Shown here: positions 43,723-52,265 of the stretch, piece by piece | Position numbering within the stretch: the stretch's first letter is position 1 | Layout: each line of letters starts with the position of its first letter | Assembly: GCA_002396805.1 (NCBI GenBank) | Contig: DGYW01000058.1 | Location: 54,500 to 118,499, forward strand | Reading direction: 5' to 3' | Source: Firmicutes bacterium UBA4996 | GTDB lineage: Bacteria; Bacillota; Limnochordia; Darwinibacteriales; Darwinibacteriaceae | DNA: 64,000 nucleotides | The notes under the pieces: generated by a model | The model's input: only the letters and a program-made list of their open reading frames with translations | What the model was told of the DNA's origin: nothing | Database searches by the model: none | Position numbers and translations under genes: made by a program

Positions 43723-45117
43723 ATGTTGCTTACAGAACGATTAGTAACAGATGTGTTGTTGGCCGCCTTATCTACAGGTGGCGATTTCGCGGAGATTTTC
43801 ATGGAGGACACCTACAACACGATGATCCGTATGATTAATGGTACCGTGGAAGAGGGGGTTACCGGACGCGATTACGGCGTAGGTATTAGGATTTTCCAGG
43901 GGATGCGAAGTGTTTATGCTTACACCAATGATACTGCCAGAGAAAACCTAATGAAGGTGGCCCTTGAAGCTGCCGCTGCTTTAGCAGATACTCCGAAAGT
44001 AAAGAGCATTGTGCTGGCTCGTATGGCAGTGGAGAAGTTTAACCCGATTGTTTTAGAGCCACGGCAGGTTGCATCGGGGGACAAGGTTGGGGTGATGAAA
44101 AGAGCCCATGCAGCCGCCTTTGATCACCATGAACAAATTAGCCAAGTTGCCATTAATTATCTTGATACGGATCAAAGCGTATTCATTGCCAACTCAGAGG
44201 GATTGATGGCAGATGACCGCCGGGTCCGGACTCGACTGGCAATTAATGCAGTGGCTACCAAGGGTAACGAAAAACAGTCTGGTTTTTATGGTCCTGGGCG
44301 TCACATGGGTTTTGAACTTTTTGAGCATCTCGATGTGGAGGAATATGCGCAGGAAGCTGCTCGAATTGCAGTTACCATGGTAAATGCTGATTATGCACCT
44401 AGTGGTAAGTATCCAGTGATCATCCACAACGGATTTGGTGGAGTGATTTTTCATGAGGCCTGTGGACATGGTTTAGAAGCGACCAGTGTGGCAAAAGGGG
44501 CTTCAGTCTTCGCTGGCAAGTTAGGGGAAAAGGTAGCTAGTGAGTTGGTTACCGCAGTGGATGATGGGACCATTCCTAATGCCTGGGGTTCGCAGAATAT
44601 CGATGATGAGGGGCATAAAACTAAGCGTAACGTACTCATCGAGAACGGAATTCTGAAGGGTTATATGATCGATAAGTTAAACGGGCGACGCATGGGTATG
44701 GAACCAACTGGCAACAGTCGACGTCAATCCTATAAATATGCGCCTACCTCCCGTATGACTAACACCTTTATTTGTGCAGGGCAATCCAGTGTTGATGAGA
44801 TCATTAGTAATACTGAATATGGTCTGTTCGCAAAACATATGGGTGGCGGGTCCGTTAACCCTGCAACTGGTGAATTCAACTTTGCTGTGTCCGAAGGCTA
44901 TCTCGTACGTAATGGTAAAATTGAGAAGCCAGTTCGGGGTGCTACCTTGATCGGAAGAGGGTCTGAAATTCTACAGAAGATCGATATGGTAGGTTCTAAC
45001 CTTAGCACTGGCCAAGGCATGTGTGGTTCCATAAGTGGATCCATTCCTGCTGACGTGGGCCAACCAACGATTCGTGTGACGGAAATCACCGTCGGTGGAC
45101 GAAAGGAGGCAAACTAA
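43723..45117 (+). CDS. tldD: TldD family metalloprotease subunit
   Basis: A 464-residue TldD/PmbA family protein. The zinc motif HEACGH (nt 44451-44468) marks it as the catalytic TldD subunit of the TldD/TldE protease, which degrades unfolded peptides and matures some peptide natural products in E. coli. The C-terminal segment GRGSEILQKIDMVGSNL ... GMCGSISG is typical. ATG 43723 follows AGGGAGG. Its partner TldE begins on the last base of its stop codon. Confidence 0.94.
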   Translation: MLLTERLVTDVLLAALSTGGDFAEIFMEDTYNTMIRMINGTVEEGVTGRDYGVGIRIFQGMRSVYAYTNDTARENLMKVALEAAAALADTPKVKSIVLARMAVEKFNPIVLEPRQVASGDKVGVMKRAHAAAFDHHEQISQVAINYLDTDQSVFIANSEGLMADDRRVRTRLAINAVATKGNEKQSGFYGPGRHMGFELFEHLDVEEYAQEAARIAVTMVNADYAPSGKYPVIIHNGFGGVIFHEACGHGLEATSVAKGASVFAGKLGEKVASELVTAVDDGTIPNAWGSQNIDDEGHKTKRNVLIENGILKGYMIDKLNGRRMGMEPTGNSRRQSYKYAPTSRMTNTFICAGQSSVDEIISNTEYGLFAKHMGGGSVNPATGEFNFAVSEGYLVRNGKIEKPVRGATLIGRGSEILQKIDMVGSNLSTGQGMCGSISGSIPADVGQPTIRVTEITVGGRKEAN

Positions 45118-46472
45118 TGGACATTAGGGAGTTTAAAGACCAAGTATTCGCGGCAGGTCGTGAAGTTGGCTTGGAGGATATGGAAGTTTATGTGTCCCGT
45201 TCTAAGGACTTTTCCGTACGTATCTATCAAACGGAAGTAGATGATTATACCGTTAGTGTGGAGCAAGGTGTTGGCTTTCGTGCTCGCTTTGCGGGCAAAG
45301 TTGGCTACGCCTATGTGGAAGCTTTAGACCAAGACTCAATCAAACTCTTGGTGGAAGGGGCCAAGGAGAATGCTCAGATTATAGATTCTACTGACGAAAT
45401 AGTCTTTTTCGAAGGTTCTCCAGAGTATCCCGAGGTTTCCGCTTATAGTGAGGAGTTGGAGGGTGTCTCTGCGGAAGAAAAAATCGAGTTTGCTAAGTCC
45501 CTTGAAGCAGAAGCCTTTGCGGCTGATCCGAGGGTTTCGATGGTAAATTGGTCCACTGCTGGGTATGGTGAAACAGAAGTGTACATTGCGAACACCAAAG
45601 GATTAGAACAGTCCTATAATCGTAACGGAGCCTTCTCCTATGTCGCCGCGGTGGTGAAAGAGGGCGAAACGGTCAAAACTGGTGGACGTTTTCGCTTTGA
45701 TAATGATTGGACTAAATTTGATGCCACGAAACAAGCCCAAGAAGCAGTGGCAGAAGGTGTTTCTTTGTTGAATGCTAGTTCTGTTAAGTCTGGAGACTAT
45801 AGGGTATTGCTTAGATATGATGTGGCCCGGGATCTTCTTAGTACCTTTTCCTCTGTGTTTTCTGCTGAAGCGGTGCAGAAAGGGTTGTCCTTGTTAGGAG
45901 GTAAACTTGGCGAACAAATTGCCAATCCACAGCTAACTCTTGTTGACGATCCTCTACTTGCCAATGGTGGAGCGTCAGCTCCCTTTGATGGGGAAGGTGT
46001 GGCCACCAAGACTAAAGAAGTCATTTCTCAGGGAAAGCTCGTAACCTTTTTGCACAACCTCAAAACTGCAAAGAAGGACGGGGTAGAGTCAACTGGTAAT
46101 GCTTTCCGTGCTTCTTTTAAGTCCCCAGTGGGAATTTCTCCAAGCAACTTCTATATTCAGCCCGGTGATAAAAGCTATGAGGAACTGGTGAAAGAGCTCG
46201 GCAATGGATTAATTATCATTGACGTGCAGGGCACCCATTCAGGGGCTAACGCAGTGTCTGGAGACTTTTCTTTAGGTGCCTATGGCTATTTAGTGGAAAA
46301 TGGTGAGATTACTAGGGCGGTTGATCAGATTACAGTTGCAGGTAATTTCTTTAAGTTGCTTGAAAGCGTGGAAGAAATTGGCGCTGACTTGGAATTTGGC
46401 ATTCCGGGTTATGGTGGCAATGTAGGGTCGCCATCACTGATCATTGAAAAACTGGCAATCGCAGGTAATTAG
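45117..46472 (+). CDS. pmbA: TldE/PmbA family protease subunit
   Basis: A 451-residue TldE homologue without the zinc motif, as expected for the non-catalytic partner. N-terminal EVYVSRSKDFSVRIYQ and VEQGVGFRARF, and the C-terminal DFSLGAYGYLVENGEI and GSPSLIIEKLAIAG are family-typical. It starts TAATG with the tldD stop, indicating translational coupling and heterodimer formation. Confidence 0.93.
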   Translation: MDIREFKDQVFAAGREVGLEDMEVYVSRSKDFSVRIYQTEVDDYTVSVEQGVGFRARFAGKVGYAYVEALDQDSIKLLVEGAKENAQIIDSTDEIVFFEGSPEYPEVSAYSEELEGVSAEEKIEFAKSLEAEAFAADPRVSMVNWSTAGYGETEVYIANTKGLEQSYNRNGAFSYVAAVVKEGETVKTGGRFRFDNDWTKFDATKQAQEAVAEGVSLLNASSVKSGDYRVLLRYDVARDLLSTFSSVFSAEAVQKGLSLLGGKLGEQIANPQLTLVDDPLLANGGASAPFDGEGVATKTKEVISQGKLVTFLHNLKTAKKDGVESTGNAFRASFKSPVGISPSNFYIQPGDKSYEELVKELGNGLIIIDVQGTHSGANAVSGDFSLGAYGYLVENGEITRAVDQITVAGNFFKLLESVEEIGADLEFGIPGYGGNVGSPSLIIEKLAIAGN

Positions 46473-46482
46473 GAGGACGTTT

Positions 46483-47010
46483 ATGAATTTCTCTACACGT
46501 AAGATCGCCAACCTTGGAGTGCTTACGGCAGTATCTATTGTGCTTACTCGGGTCTTCGGCTTCATTGTTCCAGTGGCAGGAGTAGGGGCTCTCAGAATTA
46601 GCTTTGGAGAGATTCCCCTGATCCTAGCTGGCATTTTGTTTGGTCCTTGGGCTGGAGCTGTTACGGGTATAGCTGCGGATTTAATCGGCTATGCCATTAA
46701 CTCACATGGGGGAGCGTTCTTTCCTGGATTTGCCTTAAGTGCAGCCCTGACGGGGCTGCTTCCCGGTTTACTGTTGCACAGTTATCGGGAGAATCTACGT
46801 TGGTGGCAAGTTGGGGTCACGGTGCTGTTGACCGATTTAGTCACAGGCGTTGTTTTAAACACTCTTTGGTTGACAATCTTGTATGGGCAAGGTTTCTTTG
46901 TTATTTTACCCGCCAGACTCTTGGCCCGTTTGGTCACTTTGCCCATCTATACGCTGGCAGTATTCTTGATTAATCGGGCGTATCAAACCTATCGACAAGG
47001 CGCTCAGTAG
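46483..47010 (+). CDS. folT: ECF transporter S component, folate type (FolT-like)
   Basis: A 175-residue membrane protein with about six hydrophobic segments. Segments LRISFGEIPLILAGILFGPWAG and AFFPGFALSAALTGLLPG match the FolT substrate-binding subunits that capture folates and work with a shared EcfT/EcfA module (not in this window). ATG 46483 follows AGGAGG, 10 bp after the pmbA stop. No folate riboswitch is recognisable upstream. Confidence 0.85.
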   Translation: MNFSTRKIANLGVLTAVSIVLTRVFGFIVPVAGVGALRISFGEIPLILAGILFGPWAGAVTGIAADLIGYAINSHGGAFFPGFALSAALTGLLPGLLLHSYRENLRWWQVGVTVLLTDLVTGVVLNTLWLTILYGQGFFVILPARLLARLVTLPIYTLAVFLINRAYQTYRQGAQ

Positions 47011-47013
47011 ATC

Positions 47014-47042
47014 TTGCGACCTATTGTATTTTGTGTTATGAT
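47014..47042 (+). promoter_or_regulatory. sigma-A promoter for the 75-residue gene
   Basis: TTGCGA (47014-47019), 17-bp spacer, TATGAT (47037-47042), 53 bp before the ATG. Confidence 0.65.
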
Positions 47043-47095
47043 AGCTTCGAAACTATACATTATACAAAGGCACATAGTGAGGTGTGGTTTTCCGT

Positions 47096-47323
47096 ATGGA
47101 TCTCGAACCGCCGAGACGGTGGCACAAATGGAAATTAGAGTTCTTGTGGCGATTGCCTTTAGAACCACGCAAGAAAATCAAAAGGTTCATCAAATTAGGG
47201 GACGATTACTTGGTTCAAGGCGAGCTGCTATTAGCAGAGCATTGTTATCATCTCTCTAAGCAGCTAGCTGAAAACGCTGGTACAGTCCATCTATTGAAAA
47301 AGATTGAACAAAGGATCCAATAG
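47096..47323 (+). CDS. small basic protein, unknown
   Basis: A 75-residue protein from ATG 47096 (GTGAGGTG nine bases upstream). The N-terminal half is rich in Trp, Arg and Lys; the C-terminal half (FIKLGDDYLVQGELLLAEHCYHLSKQLAENAG) looks like a single TPR-type helical pair. It has its own promoter and terminator, so it is a monocistronic gene rather than a chance frame. Confidence 0.6.
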   Translation: MDLEPPRRWHKWKLEFLWRLPLEPRKKIKRFIKLGDDYLVQGELLLAEHCYHLSKQLAENAGTVHLLKKIEQRIQ

Positions 47324-47350
47324 CCTTGGCGGCGACGCCAAGGTTTTTTT
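47324..47350 (+). terminator. rho-independent terminator
   Basis: CCTTGGC / GCCAAGG stem with a six-base loop and seven T residues. Confidence 0.9.
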
Positions 47351-47387
47351 ACCCAGATGCTTGACCTAAATAAGTATCATTATTGGC

Positions 47388-47416
47388 TTGCTTTGCAGTT
47401 TGTAAGAGGTTATAAT
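47388..47416 (+). promoter_or_regulatory. sigma-A promoter for the ArsR gene
   Basis: TTGCTT (47388-47393), 17-bp spacer, TATAAT (47411-47416), 36 bp before the ATG. Confidence 0.65.
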
Positions 47417-47451
47417 AACATTAAGAAAACTTTCACATTGGGGGTCGGACC

Positions 47452-47754
47452 ATGAGACAAACTGAGCAATCCGCCCGGCGTTTTCACGTACTTGCGGATC
47501 CGATTCGTCTACAAATAGCTCTTTTGCTTCGTGAAGGCGAAATGTGCGTAGGGGACTTAGTTAACGAACTAGACATTAATCAACCCAAGGTATCATATCA
47601 TCTTAAACGTATGTATGAGGAAGGTTTATTGGAGCGTCGTACAGAATACACGTGGAGTTTTTATTCATTGTCCACTGACCTGAGAACTTGGGTCAATGAG
47701 GAACTAGATCTCTTACTGGAAAACAGTTCGTTAGCAAAGGCAAGGGGGCTATAA
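47452..47754 (+). CDS. ArsR family winged-helix regulator
   Basis: A 100-residue DNA-binding protein: FHVLADPIRLQIALLLREGEMCVGDLVNEL leads into the recognition helix INQPKVSYHLKRMYEEGLLERR. The metal-sensing motif ELCVCDL of ArsR is degenerate (EMCVGDL), with only one cysteine, so classical As(III) sensing is unlikely. It is followed immediately by a coiled-coil gene whose product may be its partner. Targets unknown. Confidence 0.85.
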   Translation: MRQTEQSARRFHVLADPIRLQIALLLREGEMCVGDLVNELDINQPKVSYHLKRMYEEGLLERRTEYTWSFYSLSTDLRTWVNEELDLLLENSSLAKARGL

Positions 47755-48075
47755 GTGAAGGATTTGAAGCAATTGACCAAGGCTCCCTCTTTTCTAGGGG
47801 CCATAAAAGCCATTTGGCGGGCGGGGGTAGAGGCTTTTGAGCAGGAGGCAGCTGTAGCGGATTTGCAGAAGACAAAAGCGCGTCTCCAAGAAGAATCCTT
47901 AGCCTTGTCTCGTCTTGTACACGATTACGAAACCAAGATACATAATATAGTTCGCGAAAATGAAGAACTCCGCAAACAAAACCGCGAATTTGAGTGGGCC
48001 TACAGGGCCTTGCGTCGTGAAAATCAGTGGCTGAAAGAAGAAGTGTTTAAGCTAAAAGGTCGACCATTACAGTGA
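47755..48075 (+). CDS. coiled-coil protein, unknown
   Basis: 106 residues; the GTG start directly abuts the stop of the ArsR gene and has AGGGGG upstream. From about residue 30 to the end it is a continuous heptad-like coiled coil (LQKTKARLQEESLALSRLV ... IVRENEELRKQNREFEWAYR). No family recognised. Co-transcribed with the ArsR regulator and ended by a terminator. Confidence 0.6.
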   Translation: MKDLKQLTKAPSFLGAIKAIWRAGVEAFEQEAAVADLQKTKARLQEESLALSRLVHDYETKIHNIVRENEELRKQNREFEWAYRALRRENQWLKEEVFKLKGRPLQ

Positions 48076-48077
48076 GT

Positions 48078-48106
48078 GGGAGCCAGGCAAGGGGCTCCTT
48101 CTTTTA
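48078..48106 (+). terminator. rho-independent terminator
   Basis: GGAGCC / GGCTCC stem followed by TTCTTTTA. Confidence 0.8.
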
Positions 48107-48193
48107 TTTGCTCGCTACCGAATAGCCCAGCGTTGGGCAGGATTATGCATCGTTGAGTCGAAACCTCTACGTTGGAAAAGGAAGTGACTTGTG

Positions 48194-48676
48194 ATGAACT
48201 CAAAAAAGATGATCCAAACCGCTCTTTTAGTTGCTTTAGTTGCAGTTACCACCATGGTGGTGAATGTACCACTACCGGGGGTCAAAGGGTATATCAATAT
48301 TGGGGATACGATTGTGCTATTATCTGGAGTTTTGCTTGGTCCCACAACAGGGGCAGTGGCAGGCGCCCTCGGATCTAGCCTTGCGGATCTTCTCTTAGGA
48401 TATGCCCATTGGGCACCATGGACCTTTATAATTAAGGGGTTAGAAGGGTTTTTGGCCGGCTGGTTGGTGTTGCGTCTCCGTAAGGGGACTACACTAGCTA
48501 CGGTGATCGGTGCTGCTGTGATGGTTGGTGGCTATTTTCTAGTGGGTACCTTGTACTATGGTTTCGGTGTAGCGGTTGCCTCTGTGCCTGGAGATCTACT
48601 TCAAGGCGGTGCCAGTGTGCTTTTGGCTCTAGTCTTGGTGCGGCCTCTCCGGAAATATCTGGGCCTGGGCCAGTAA
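48194..48676 (+). CDS. ECF transporter S component, substrate unknown
   Basis: A 160-residue membrane protein with five or six hydrophobic segments. The segments PGVKGYINIGDTIVLLSGVLLGP and GALGSSLADLLLGYAHWAPWTFIIKGLEGFLAG are typical of the vitamin-binding S components of ECF importers (PF07155-like). ATG 48194 preceded by AGGAAGTG. The 90-bp leader contains a short hairpin (GCCCA/TGGGC) but no riboswitch I recognise. It lies just before sigK. Confidence 0.8.
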   Translation: MNSKKMIQTALLVALVAVTTMVVNVPLPGVKGYINIGDTIVLLSGVLLGPTTGAVAGALGSSLADLLLGYAHWAPWTFIIKGLEGFLAGWLVLRLRKGTTLATVIGAAVMVGGYFLVGTLYYGFGVAVASVPGDLLQGGASVLLALVLVRPLRKYLGLGQ

Positions 48677-48683
48677 GGAACAG

Positions 48684-48713
48684 GCACATTTTCTCTCTCC
48701 ACCTCATAAGATA
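48684..48713 (+). promoter_or_regulatory. mother-cell (sigma-E/sigma-K type) promoter of sigK
   Basis: CATAAGATA at 48705-48713 fits the sigma-K -10 consensus CATAnnnTA exactly, with AC at 48686-48687 a 17-bp spacer away. The same site can be read as sigma-E-like (GCACATTT, 13 bp, CATAAGAT). It lies 32 bp before the preferred sigK start. In Bacillus sigK is first transcribed by sigma-E and then by sigma-K. Confidence 0.6.
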
Positions 48714-48744
48714 GTTTTGCAGAAGAGGGGAGGTGGGCGGTGAG

Positions 48745-49098
48745 TTGTTTGCCCCACTATTCAGTGGAATAGGTTTGTGGTTGTTGGAGGGCGTAGGTAT
48801 GCTGGCTTCCTTCGTCACCAGTGGGAGTGCTTTTCCTAAACCCTTAAGTCCCGAAGAAGAGCAAGAATTATTAATCAAGAAGGCAGAAGGAGACGAAGGG
48901 GCCCGAAATACTCTGATCGAGCGCAACCTTCGTCTTGTGGCTCATATTGTCAAAAAGTTCGATAATACGGGTGAGGACAGTGAAGATTTGATTTCCATCG
49001 GCGTCATTGGTTTAATTAAGGCCATTAACACCTTCAATCCTCACAAGAACACTCGCCTAGCTACTTATGCAGCTCGGTGCATTGAGAATGAGATCTAA
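48745..49098 (+). CDS. sigK: RNA polymerase sigma-K factor, N-terminal half (spoIVCB-like)
   Basis: The first 117 codons of the late mother-cell sigma factor, cut at region 2.4. It has a hydrophobic pro-sequence ([17 protein letters not shown]), [15 protein letters not shown], and region 2 with [31 protein letters not shown] and [11 protein letters not shown], then TAA at 49096-49098 right at the element junction. TTG 48745 lies 10 bases after AGGGGAGGT and aligns best with the Bacillus start; GTG 48733 is in frame but abuts the ribosome site. Joining to the C-terminal half at the shared GAGATCT gives ENEI-LMHLR, the same junction as in Bacillus SigK, and a 234-residue product. Without excision it can only make a non-functional fragment. 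Confidence 0.95.
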   Translation: MFAPLFSGIGLWLLEGVGMLASFVTSGSAFPKPLSPEEEQELLIKKAEGDEGARNTLIERNLRLVAHIVKKFDNTGEDSEDLISIGVIGLIKAINTFNPHKNTRLATYAARCIENEI

Positions 49099-51400
49099 CT
49101 GTCAAAGGATCGGTGTCCACCATATAGCGTTGACCGTATACTAAAAGTTCGCAGGGTGAAGCACCTTCGTGTTTGATCTTCACTCCTTCTTGATGTACCT
49201 TTACTTCGAGTCTATGACCCCTAAAGAGTAGCTTGAAGTCATAACCAGACCATTGTCGTGGTAGAAAGGGCTTTAGGGAGAGTGTGTCATTCTCAATTCG
49301 TAAGCCACCAAATCCGTAGACGATAGACATCCAGGTACCAGCCATACTAGTAATGTGCAGGCCATCATCTGTGTCATTGTTGTAATTGTCTAGATCCAAA
49401 CGGGCGGTACGCAGATACAGCTCGTATGCCTTCTCTAGATAGCCTACTTCAGCCGCAATGATCGAATAAACGCAAGGAGAGAGGGAAGACTCGTGCACTG
49501 TCATGGGTTCGTAGAAATCGAAATTGCGTTTTTTTGTTTCTAGATCATAGCGGTCTCCAAGGAAGAAGAGCCCTTGGAGTACATCTGCTTGCTTGATAAA
49601 GCAAGATCGCAGAATCCGATCCCAAGACCAGTTTTGATTCAAGGGAAGCTCGTGGGGTGGTACGGCACTCACTGGGAGTAATTCTTTATCCATAAACCCA
49701 TCCTGCTGTTCAAAGACATCGTGTTTTTCCACATAGGGGTAGTACATCTTATCCATTATTTCTCCCCAACGTACCGTTTCTTCGTGACTGAGATTTAGTT
49801 GGGTGTATAATTCTCGAAAACGACTAGGATCGCTTTGGCGAACATAGTCTAGTACCTCGAGGGTGTATTCTAAACACCAAGAAGCCATGCGATTGGTATG
49901 CCAATTGTTGTTCACGTTGTTTTCGTACTCGTTGGGTCCCGTAACCCCGAGGATCATGTAAACACCTTTGCGGGGCTGATATGTGACTCGGCCTGCCCAA
50001 AAGCGACTAATTTCTACCAATACCTCAAGGGCGTATTCTCCTAAATATGCTCGATCGTTGGTATAGCGAACATAGTTGAAGATGGCGTAGGCTATCGCCC
50101 CATTGCGATGAATTTCTTCAAAGGTGATTTCCCATTCATTATGGCATTCTTCTCCTGTCATGGTCACCATAGGATAAAGGGCCCCCGGAAGACCTAGTTT
50201 TCGGGCATTTTCTTTGGCTTTTTCCAGGTGTTGGTAGCGATAAATTAGGAGATTACGCGCGATTTGCGGATCGCTGGTACTTAAATAGAAGGGGAGACAA
50301 TATGCCTCCGTATCCCAGTAGGTACTTCCACCGTATTTTTCTCCAGTGAAGCCTTTGGGACCTATGTTTAGACGGGGATCTTCTCCAGTATAGGTTTGAT
50401 TGAGGTGGAAGATGTTAAAGCGGATTCCTTGCTGGGCGGCGGGATCGCCTTTGATTTGAATGTCACTATCGTACCATGTTTGGGCCCATGCTTGCTCGTG
50501 TAAAGCAAAGAGTTGATCATAGGTTGATTGACCGTGCTGGTCTAATAGCTTAAGAGCTTGCTCAGTAACTTGTTTGGCGGGGTAATCCCGATTAGTGGTG
50601 ACGGCTACCAACTTCTCTAAGGTCAGGGTCTGACCTAACTGCAACTTCTGTTGAACGCTAGCCTCCGCATACCCGGAACTGGCGGCAAATTGGGTGGAAT
50701 TTTCCGTTATTTCGTGTTCATCCAAATAGAGGCGAAACGAGCTGGAGGCCGCCACAAGAAATCCAGATTTTTTAGTCTCCATGGTGACCATTTGGTGGTT
50801 CGCTTCACTGGCTTCGGTCACGCCTAGCCAAAAGTCTTCACCGTAGTTGGCGTCTTCGTTGATGACGTTGCCATCAAGGTATGGCGTAAACTCTACTTCC
50901 ACACCTTCGTATGAAGGATCCTCTTCTAGGGTTACACGGTAACGGATTGCTGCAAGTTGTCGCTGATGTTTACTGACGAAACGCCCAGTTTCAAGATGTA
51001 AGATGCGTCCTTGTTCATCCTGAACTCTAAACGAACGGGTGAGTTGGCCTGCCCGCATATCCAATTTACGCTGAAAGTCAAGGGGCTCCCAAGTGTGTAG
51101 ATCTACTGCGCGTCCCCCAAGACCAACTCTTATACCAATAAAGTTTACCGCGTTGAGGACTTTCGCGAAATATTCCGGATAGCCATTCTTCCACCAACCG
51201 ACCACAGTACGATCAGGATAAAATACTCCTGCGATATATGTACCCTGAAGGCTATCGCCAGAATAGTCCTCCTCGAAATTTCCGCGCATGCCCATATAAC
51301 CGTTGCCTAGGCTCATGAGGCTCTCGGTGACTCGATTCCTTTCTGGATGAAACCCCTTTTCAATGATTTCCCATTCATGGGTTCCGTAGAAAAATTTCAA
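49061..51400 (-). CDS. maltose phosphorylase (GH65)
   Basis: Splits maltose with phosphate into glucose and beta-glucose 1-phosphate in the cytoplasm. The 779-residue protein is full length for family GH65: an N-terminal beta-sandwich ([43 protein letters not shown]) and the (alpha/alpha)6 catalytic barrel with [18 protein letters not shown] (residues 350-367) and [16 protein letters not shown] (418-433), which holds the general acid Glu, then [15 protein letters not shown] and [17 protein letters not shown] segments as in Lactobacillus maltose phosphorylase. Trehalose and kojibiose phosphorylases are relatives, but the match is closest to the maltose type. TTG start with GGGGGGATC upstream. 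The last about 13 codons cross the left att core into sigK; after excision the tail would read LTVRSRIH and stop. It has its own promoter/operator. Confidence 0.92.
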   Translation of the reverse strand: MKFFYGTHEWEIIEKGFHPERNRVTESLMSLGNGYMGMRGNFEEDYSGDSLQGTYIAGVFYPDRTVVGWWKNGYPEYFAKVLNAVNFIGIRVGLGGRAVDLHTWEPLDFQRKLDMRAGQLTRSFRVQDEQGRILHLETGRFVSKHQRQLAAIRYRVTLEEDPSYEGVEVEFTPYLDGNVINEDANYGEDFWLGVTEASEANHQMVTMETKKSGFLVAASSSFRLYLDEHEITENSTQFAASSGYAEASVQQKLQLGQTLTLEKLVAVTTNRDYPAKQVTEQALKLLDQHGQSTYDQLFALHEQAWAQTWYDSDIQIKGDPAAQQGIRFNIFHLNQTYTGEDPRLNIGPKGFTGEKYGGSTYWDTEAYCLPFYLSTSDPQIARNLLIYRYQHLEKAKENARKLGLPGALYPMVTMTGEECHNEWEITFEEIHRNGAIAYAIFNYVRYTNDRAYLGEYALEVLVEISRFWAGRVTYQPRKGVYMILGVTGPNEYENNVNNNWHTNRMASWCLEYTLEVLDYVRQSDPSRFRELYTQLNLSHEETVRWGEIMDKMYYPYVEKHDVFEQQDGFMDKELLPVSAVPPHELPLNQNWSWDRILRSCFIKQADVLQGLFFLGDRYDLETKKRNFDFYEPMTVHESSLSPCVYSIIAAEVGYLEKAYELYLRTARLDLDNYNNDTDDGLHITSMAGTWMSIVYGFGGLRIENDTLSLKPFLPRQWSGYDFKLLFRGHRLEVKVHQEGVKIKHEGASPCELLVYGQRYMVDTDPLTVRSHSQCTELHK
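49090..49096 (+). other. left recombination core (attL)
   Basis: GAGATCT in the context AATGAGATCTAAC. It ends the sigK N-terminal half and, on the minus strand, lies in the last codons of maltose phosphorylase. Confidence 0.8.
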
Positions 51401-51432
51401 GAAGATCCCCCCTTTAGAAGTCTGTTAAGTTT

Positions 51433-51461
51433 ATCATAACTTATTTGTCATCACTTGGCAA
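51433..51461 (-). promoter_or_regulatory. promoter of maltose phosphorylase
   Basis: On the minus strand: TTGCCA (51461-51456), 17-bp spacer, TATGAT (51438-51433), 33 bp before the start codon. Confidence 0.7.
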
Positions 51462-51469
51462 TCGTTTGC
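51458..51469. promoter_or_regulatory. LacI-family-type operator over the -35 box
   Basis: GCAATCGTTTGC, a near-perfect palindrome centred on CG, the typical core of LacI/CcpA/MalR-family operators. It overlaps the -35 box of the maltose phosphorylase promoter, so repression or catabolite control is likely. No LacI-type regulator gene is in the window. Confidence 0.6.
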
Positions 51470-51524
51470 ACAAAAAGCCGAGTAGTCCGTGGGGAAATCA
51501 CCAAGTGGGACCTGCTGGTTCCTT

Positions 51525-52187
51525 TTAAGATTGTCGTTGCAGGGCCTCAAGTAGTTGTTTTAGGCTCACGGATTCAAATCCAGAAATAACTACATGGGCT
51601 GCAGATAACATATTTGGCTCACCGACACCAACCGTAAGCATTCCAGCGTTTAGAGCCGCCTCAATTCCTGCTTGGGCATCTTCAAAAACCACAGTATGTT
51701 CTGGGGCCACGTTTAGCTGAGCTGCCCCTAGTAAAAACACCTCTGGATCGGGCTTAGCTTTCGAGACCAAATTCCCATCAATGATGGCGTCGAAATAATC
51801 AGTGATCTGAACCCTTTCCAATATGGTTCGGGCGTTCTTACTTGCTGAACCAAGGGCGATTTTTATGCCCTGACCCCGCAATTCGTCTAGGAAGTCCAAG
51901 ACCCCTGGTAGTATTTCCGAAGTGTCCATTTGTAAAATATACTGTACGTACCAGGTGTTTTTCTTCGCGGCTAAGGATTCTTTTTCTGCAGTTGTTTTCT
52001 CTTGCTTGCCAATCTCCAACAGAATTTCTAAGGAACGCATCCGGCTGACTCCCTTTAGCCGTTCGTTATCTCGTTCGGTAAATTCGATGCCCAATTCGGC
52101 ACCTAGACGTTTCCAAGCTAAGTAATGGTATTTGGCAGTATCAACAATTACCCCATCCAAATCAAAAATGGCCAGACGAATATCCAT
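51525..52187 (-). CDS. pgmB: beta-phosphoglucomutase
   Basis: Converts beta-glucose 1-phosphate, the product of the neighbouring maltose phosphorylase, into glucose 6-phosphate. The 220-residue HAD-superfamily protein has FDLDGVIVDT with nucleophile Asp9 and acid/base Asp11, a helical cap (KRLGAELGIEF ... RLKGVSRMRSLEILL), motif II ALGSASKN, motif III Lys in SKAKPDPEVFLLGA and motif IV VVFEDAQAGIEAA. Start ATG follows AAAGGAGGC on the minus strand. It lies upstream of the phosphorylase gene in the same orientation, and is divergent from the recombinase. Confidence 0.95.
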   Translation of the reverse strand: MDIRLAIFDLDGVIVDTAKYHYLAWKRLGAELGIEFTERDNERLKGVSRMRSLEILLEIGKQEKTTAEKESLAAKKNTWYVQYILQMDTSEILPGVLDFLDELRGQGIKIALGSASKNARTILERVQITDYFDAIIDGNLVSKAKPDPEVFLLGAAQLNVAPEHTVVFEDAQAGIEAALNAGMLTVGVGEPNMLSAAHVVISGFESVSLKQLLEALQRQS

Positions 52188-52209
52188 AAGCTGCCTCCTT
52201 TACGGACCC

Positions 52210-52218
52210 ATTATAACA
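52210..52218 (-). promoter_or_regulatory. extended -10 promoter of pgmB
   Basis: TGTTATAAT on the minus strand, 23 bp before the ATG; a vegetative-type TGn-extended box. No clear -35. Confidence 0.6.
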
Positions 52219-52244
52219 TGAGATGGAGTGGGAGCACATAGATT
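52215..52244 (+). promoter_or_regulatory. possible mother-cell promoter of the recombinase
   Basis: CATAGATT at 52237-52244 resembles the sigma-E -10 (6 of 8) and sits where a -10 should be for the recombinase; the -35 (around 52215-52222) is weak. In Bacillus spoIVCA is sigma-E dependent. Confidence 0.35.
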
Positions 52245-52265
52245 TTAAAGAAAGGGAGGAAGGAG

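Noticed and set aside
48107..48193. Riboswitch upstream of the second ECF S component
   Set aside because: Only a short hairpin (GCCCA/TGGGC) is visible; the sequence does not match TPP, preQ1, folate or FMN riboswitch patterns I can recall.
51470..51524. Terminator between pgmB and maltose phosphorylase
   Set aside because: Only weak pairing (ACCAG/CTTGGT) and no clear T-run on the minus strand, so read-through from pgmB into maltose phosphorylase remains possible.
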